From positions 62,001 to 126,000 of the forward strand of contig CAVQWS010000004.1 of assembly GCA_963717725.1 (NCBI GenBank): DNA of 64,000 nt, in the 5' to 3' direction. This document shows positions 61,427-64,000 of this stretch, piece by piece. Position numbers and translations under genes: made by a program. Within the stretch, counting starts at the first letter, position 1, and every line of letters starts with the position of its first letter. The notes under the pieces are model-generated. The model searched no databases. It was not told the origin of the DNA and saw nothing but the letters and a program-made list of their open reading frames with translations. The stretch is from AC-32 sp963717725 (GTDB taxonomy: Bacteria; Actinomycetota; Thermoleophilia; Gaiellales; Gaiellaceae).

Positions 61427-61537
61427 GCTCCCGAACACCTCACTTCCTTCGGTCTGAGTCGGCCTCACCGGCAGGCGCAACTCGGGAGCGAACTGCGCGA
61501 GGCGAGGCAGGAAGGCGGCCAGTGTAGCATCGGCCTC

Positions 61538-61816
61538 GTGAGAGCCCGGACCGCCTGGCTGGCCGGCGCGGCAGGGGCCGCGATCGCGGTCTACCGCAAG
61601 CTTCGGCCCACGCCGGCTCCTGCTCCCGCTCCTGCGGACGACCCCCGCGCGGATGAGCTGCGGCGCAGGCTCGAGGAGTCGCGCACAGTCGTCGAGGAGC
61701 AGCACGAGGAAGCCGACTCGCCGGAGACGCCCGTGGACGAGGTCGACGTCGAGAGCCGCCGCGCTGCCGTGCACGAGCGGGCTCGGGCAGCCACCGACGA
61801 GATGCGCGACGAGTAG
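61538..61816 (+). CDS. Small membrane-anchored, charged helical protein of unknown function
   Basis: 92 residues. A short hydrophobic start (ARTAWLAGAAGAAIAVYRKL) is followed by a Pro-Ala linker and a charged helix (ADELRRRLEESRTVVEEQHE). TAGCAT lies 7 nt before the GTG. Divergent from rpsF; converges on the amidase with a 2-nt gap. No family recognised. Confidence 0.6.
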   Translation: MRARTAWLAGAAGAAIAVYRKLRPTPAPAPAPADDPRADELRRRLEESRTVVEEQHEEADSPETPVDEVDVESRRAAVHERARAATDEMRDE

Positions 61817-61818
61817 AG

Positions 61819-62466
61819 CTAGCGGCCGAGGAATGCGGCGACGCCGCGCGCGAGGCCGAGGGCGACCCGTTGCTGGTACGCGCCTGTCTTCAGGCGATGC
61901 GATTCCGTCGCGTTCGTCATGAACCCGGTCTCGACCAGAACCGCAGGCACGTCGGCCCAGTTGAAGCCGGTCAGGTCGGAACGCTGGACGACCCCCCGGT
62001 TCGCCGCCCCCGTCGCTCCGACGACCGCCGACTGCAGCGCACGGCCGGCTCGCAGGCTTCGCGCGTAGATGTCGTCCGTCCAGCCGCGGTGCCACGCGGG
62101 CACCAGTGTCGAGACGCCGTGCAGCGAGCGGTCGCCCGAGCCGTCGGCGTGGATCCGCACCATCAGCGCCGCGTGCCGCCGGTTGCAGAAGCGCGCCCGC
62201 GCGATGTTGCCGTCGCCGTCGCCGAGATGGAACGTCGGGCCGGTACGCGTCATCGCCACCCGGTAGCCGCGGGCCAGCAGCAGCCGGCGCGCACGGATAG
62301 CGATCGCCAGCGCGACCGGCGCCTCGCCCGCCGCGCCGCCGCCGTCCTTGATTTTCCGCACCCGCGACCCCGGCCCGATCGGCTCGAGCTGTCGGCCGAT
62401 CGCCGGCGGCGTCCCGTGCCCAGGGTCGAGGCAGACGAGCGGCGCGACCGCCGGAGTCGCGATCAC
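61819..62466 (-). CDS. N-acetylmuramoyl-L-alanine amidase (Amidase_3)
   Basis: 215 residues. VCLDPGHGTPPAIG holds the first zinc His (H17), VRIHADGSGDRSLHGVSTLV the third ligand region, and VPAVLVETGFMTNATESHRL the catalytic Glu. It cleaves the bond between MurNAc and L-Ala in peptidoglycan. No clear signal peptide or cell-wall-binding repeat is seen, so export route is open. GTG 62466 overlaps the esterase stop (GTGA). Confidence 0.9.
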   Translation of the reverse strand: MIATPAVAPLVCLDPGHGTPPAIGRQLEPIGPGSRVRKIKDGGGAAGEAPVALAIAIRARRLLLARGYRVAMTRTGPTFHLGDGDGNIARARFCNRRHAALMVRIHADGSGDRSLHGVSTLVPAWHRGWTDDIYARSLRAGRALQSAVVGATGAANRGVVQRSDLTGFNWADVPAVLVETGFMTNATESHRLKTGAYQQRVALGLARGVAAFLGR

Positions 62467-63485
62467 GACAGGCGTTCGGCCAGGTACTTCACCGCGAGCG
62501 GGTAGCGGTACTCGATCGCCGAGTGCGTCGCGTCGAAGAGCTCGAAGAAGTAATCCGTCACGCCGGCCGCCTCGAGCTCGCGGCGGAACGCCTCCGCGCC
62601 GAGGTCGAGGAAGAATTGGTCGCGCTTGCCGCAGTCGATGTAGATCGCCGTCAGCGAGCGCAGCGCGTCGGCCCGCTTCGGCGCCATCTGCACCGGGTCC
62701 CATTCGAGCCACCGCTCCCAGATCTCCGGCCGCAGCTCGCCGGTCTCGGTGTCGTAGGGCAGCTGGACCGTCCCGTCCTCGTCGGCCGAGTAGCAGGCCG
62801 CCATGCAGTAGTCGTTGAGCAGCACGTGGTCGGTGTCCTTCGCGAACGCCGGCCGCGAGCGGAAGTCCTCCCAGAAGCGCTCGAACGAGCCGTCGTAGTG
62901 GTCGCGGAGCGCCCGCACCGACTTGCGGAACTCCGGCAGGTAGCACATCTCGAAGAGCGCGTCGCCGGCGTGCGTGGCCATTCCGCCGAAGATGTCGGGC
63001 CGCAGCATCGGGTTGACCATCGCGCCGTAGCCGCCGCTCGACTTGCCGCTGATCCCGCGGTGCGCCGCCTCGGGCTTCGTCCTGTAGTGCCCGTCGACCC
63101 ACGGCACGAGCTCCTCGACGATGTACGTGTGGTAGCGGCCGGTGCCCGGCGAGTCGACGAACTGGCTGCCGCCGAGTGACGTCCACGCGTCGACCCAGAC
63201 CAGGATCGCCGGCGGCGACTCACCCGTCGCGAACAGCTCGTCCACCAGCTCCGGGAAGTTCTTCCGGAACGACATCCGGTTGCGCCAGCCGTCGAGCTGC
63301 CCGGTCAGCCCCTGGATCACGTAGATCGACGGGTAGCGCCGCTCCGGGTCGTCGTCGTAGCCGGGTGGCAGGTAGACCCAGAGCGGCCGCACGTGCGGGT
63401 CGCCGAGCGCGTTGTCCTTCAGCACCGCGCTCTCGAAGGCGTGCTCCTCGAAGCGGCCGGCGAGCTCGAACGACCAGGGTTCCAC
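62463..63485 (-). CDS. Esterase D-like alpha/beta-hydrolase
   Basis: 340 residues. RPLWVYLPPGYDDDPERRYP and SIYVIQGLTGQLDGW are the start of the putative-esterase family. The nucleophile Ser149 lies in GISGKSSGGYGAM (G-K-S-S-G). DCGKRDQFFLDLGAEAFRRE and FFELFDATHSAIEYRYP carry the acid and His. Related to esterase D, enterochelin esterase and mycolyl-transferase folds; no signal peptide seen. GTG 63485 is likely; the frame is open upstream into the DUF72 gene region. Confidence 0.85.
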   Translation of the reverse strand: MEPWSFELAGRFEEHAFESAVLKDNALGDPHVRPLWVYLPPGYDDDPERRYPSIYVIQGLTGQLDGWRNRMSFRKNFPELVDELFATGESPPAILVWVDAWTSLGGSQFVDSPGTGRYHTYIVEELVPWVDGHYRTKPEAAHRGISGKSSGGYGAMVNPMLRPDIFGGMATHAGDALFEMCYLPEFRKSVRALRDHYDGSFERFWEDFRSRPAFAKDTDHVLLNDYCMAACYSADEDGTVQLPYDTETGELRPEIWERWLEWDPVQMAPKRADALRSLTAIYIDCGKRDQFFLDLGAEAFRRELEAAGVTDYFFELFDATHSAIEYRYPLAVKYLAERLS

Positions 63486-63495
63486 GCCGTTCAGG

Positions 63496-64000
63496 TTACG
63501 CGGCGGCGGGCGCTGGCGTGACCGGCAGCCCTTCGCGCTCGAGCAGCTGCCGCAGCATCTGCGCGTTGACCGGCGCCTGCGCGATCTCGGCGCCTTCCTC
63601 GGCAGGGCTGTCGAGCGTCGGCAGGCCCGGCATCGTCGAGCGGCCGTTGTTGTTGAACATCGCGTAGACGTTCTCAGCCTGGCCGGAGAGCTCGGCCAGC
63701 GGCGAGACCGATTCGCCCAGCTCCTCCTCCGAGTAGAGGTAGTCGAAGCGCTCGGCCGCGCTGCCGGTGCGCTTGTTCCAGGTCGCGGCGTTGCGGCCAT
63801 GGAAGCGGATGTACGCGGTCGGGCTCGTGGTGGCGACCACCGTCGGCGAGACGTTGCGCGCCTCCATTCGCGGCGCGTCGACGATCACGTAGGTCATGTG
63901 GTTGCGCTCGAGGAAGTCAAGGGTTTCCCTGCGGTTCTCCTCGTCGAGCCAGCTCGCATGCCGGAACTCGACCAGCATCTCGTCGTCGCCGAGCTGCTCC
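63496..64000 (-). CDS. DUF72 (YecE-like) protein, partial (5' end outside window)
   Basis: The C-terminal 168 residues or so are inside the window. VEFRHASWLDEENRRETLDF, YIRFHGRNAATWNKRTGSAA, FDYLYSEEELGESVSPLAEL and VYAMFNNNGRSTMPGLPTLD match DUF72, a TIM-barrel family of unknown enzyme activity. The frame runs past the window edge. Ends 10 nt before the esterase start, so the amidase, esterase and DUF72 genes are probably one unit. Confidence 0.88.
   Translation of the reverse strand, partial: EQLGDDEMLVEFRHASWLDEENRRETLDFLERNHMTYVIVDAPRMEARNVSPTVVATTSPTAYIRFHGRNAATWNKRTGSAAERFDYLYSEEELGESVSPLAELSGQAENVYAMFNNNGRSTMPGLPTLDSPAEEGAEIAQAPVNAQMLRQLLEREGLPVTPAPAAA

Overview
The window is a dense, very GC-rich bacterial chromosome segment. 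GTG starts are common and start/stop overlaps of the GTGA, ATGA or TGATG type join many neighbouring genes. Gene content (PASTA and delta-60 proteins, DUF72, Grx4/BolA, F420/FMN-type PPOX protein, a PurS/PurQ/PurL-type purine pathway, Erm-like methylase) fits an uncultured actinobacterium. My best guess is class Thermoleophilia (Gaiellales/Solirubrobacterales-like); this is inferred from gene content and was not tested. Several core genes carry single-base indels in GC runs, as expected of a metagenome-assembled or error-prone assembly.

Layout. 1-1841: partial cyclase/AAA regulator (minus). 2016-2540: tRNA-Glu, an MmcQ/YjbR gene and tRNA-Val packed without gaps. 2541-4340: a gene-poor stretch with two secreted proteins, ending in a broken tRNA-Val 3' half. 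4636-10294: DUF202 and DM13 proteins, an ATP-grasp ligase, a MshEN-domain protein, and an unusual FtsH-like AAA/M41 protease with a membrane partner. 10334-16178: M48 protease, CDF transporter, SDR, glycogen-debranching-type glycosidase and GT4. 24609-16151 (minus): one long co-directional run holding an MFS pump, cystathionine beta-synthase, BolA, Grx4, a DUF2269-like membrane protein, cystathionine gamma-synthase, PPOX, a metallo-beta-lactamase-fold hydrolase, a second MFS and a broken GNAT. 24713-27070: secreted glycoside-hydrolase-like protein. 27067-36037: purM-purN-purH with a MerB-like gene at the end, then purL-purF. 36082-43825: two DMT exporters, GNATs and small redox proteins. 43843-47739: a polyamine-type ABC transporter. 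48387-50326: Erm-like methylase and a GGDEF protein. 50313-57442: purB-purC-purS-purQ, purD-purE and purA. 58043-61426: rpsF-ssb-rpsR-rplI and dnaB. 61819-64000: amidase, esterase and DUF72.

Most striking observation. The MerB-like (organomercurial lyase) gene at 27067-27708 carries an in-frame TGA exactly where MerB has its catalytic Cys159. A perfect 7-bp hairpin with a GGUC loop lies 12 nt downstream of that TGA, at almost the same position as the GGUC loop of the E. coli fdhF SECIS element. This reads as a selenocysteine-containing MerB homologue.

Other points worth a look. The stop codon of the MmcQ/YjbR gene lies inside tRNA-Val, so maturing the tRNA would remove the stop from the mRNA. 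Many genes show a TANNNT -10 box only 6-8 nt before the start codon, a leaderless-mRNA signature; purM, purB and purL share TAGACT. A 16-bp perfect palindrome sits between divergent potD-like and cupin genes. Nearly all genes of de novo purine synthesis to IMP and AMP are here; purK was not seen.
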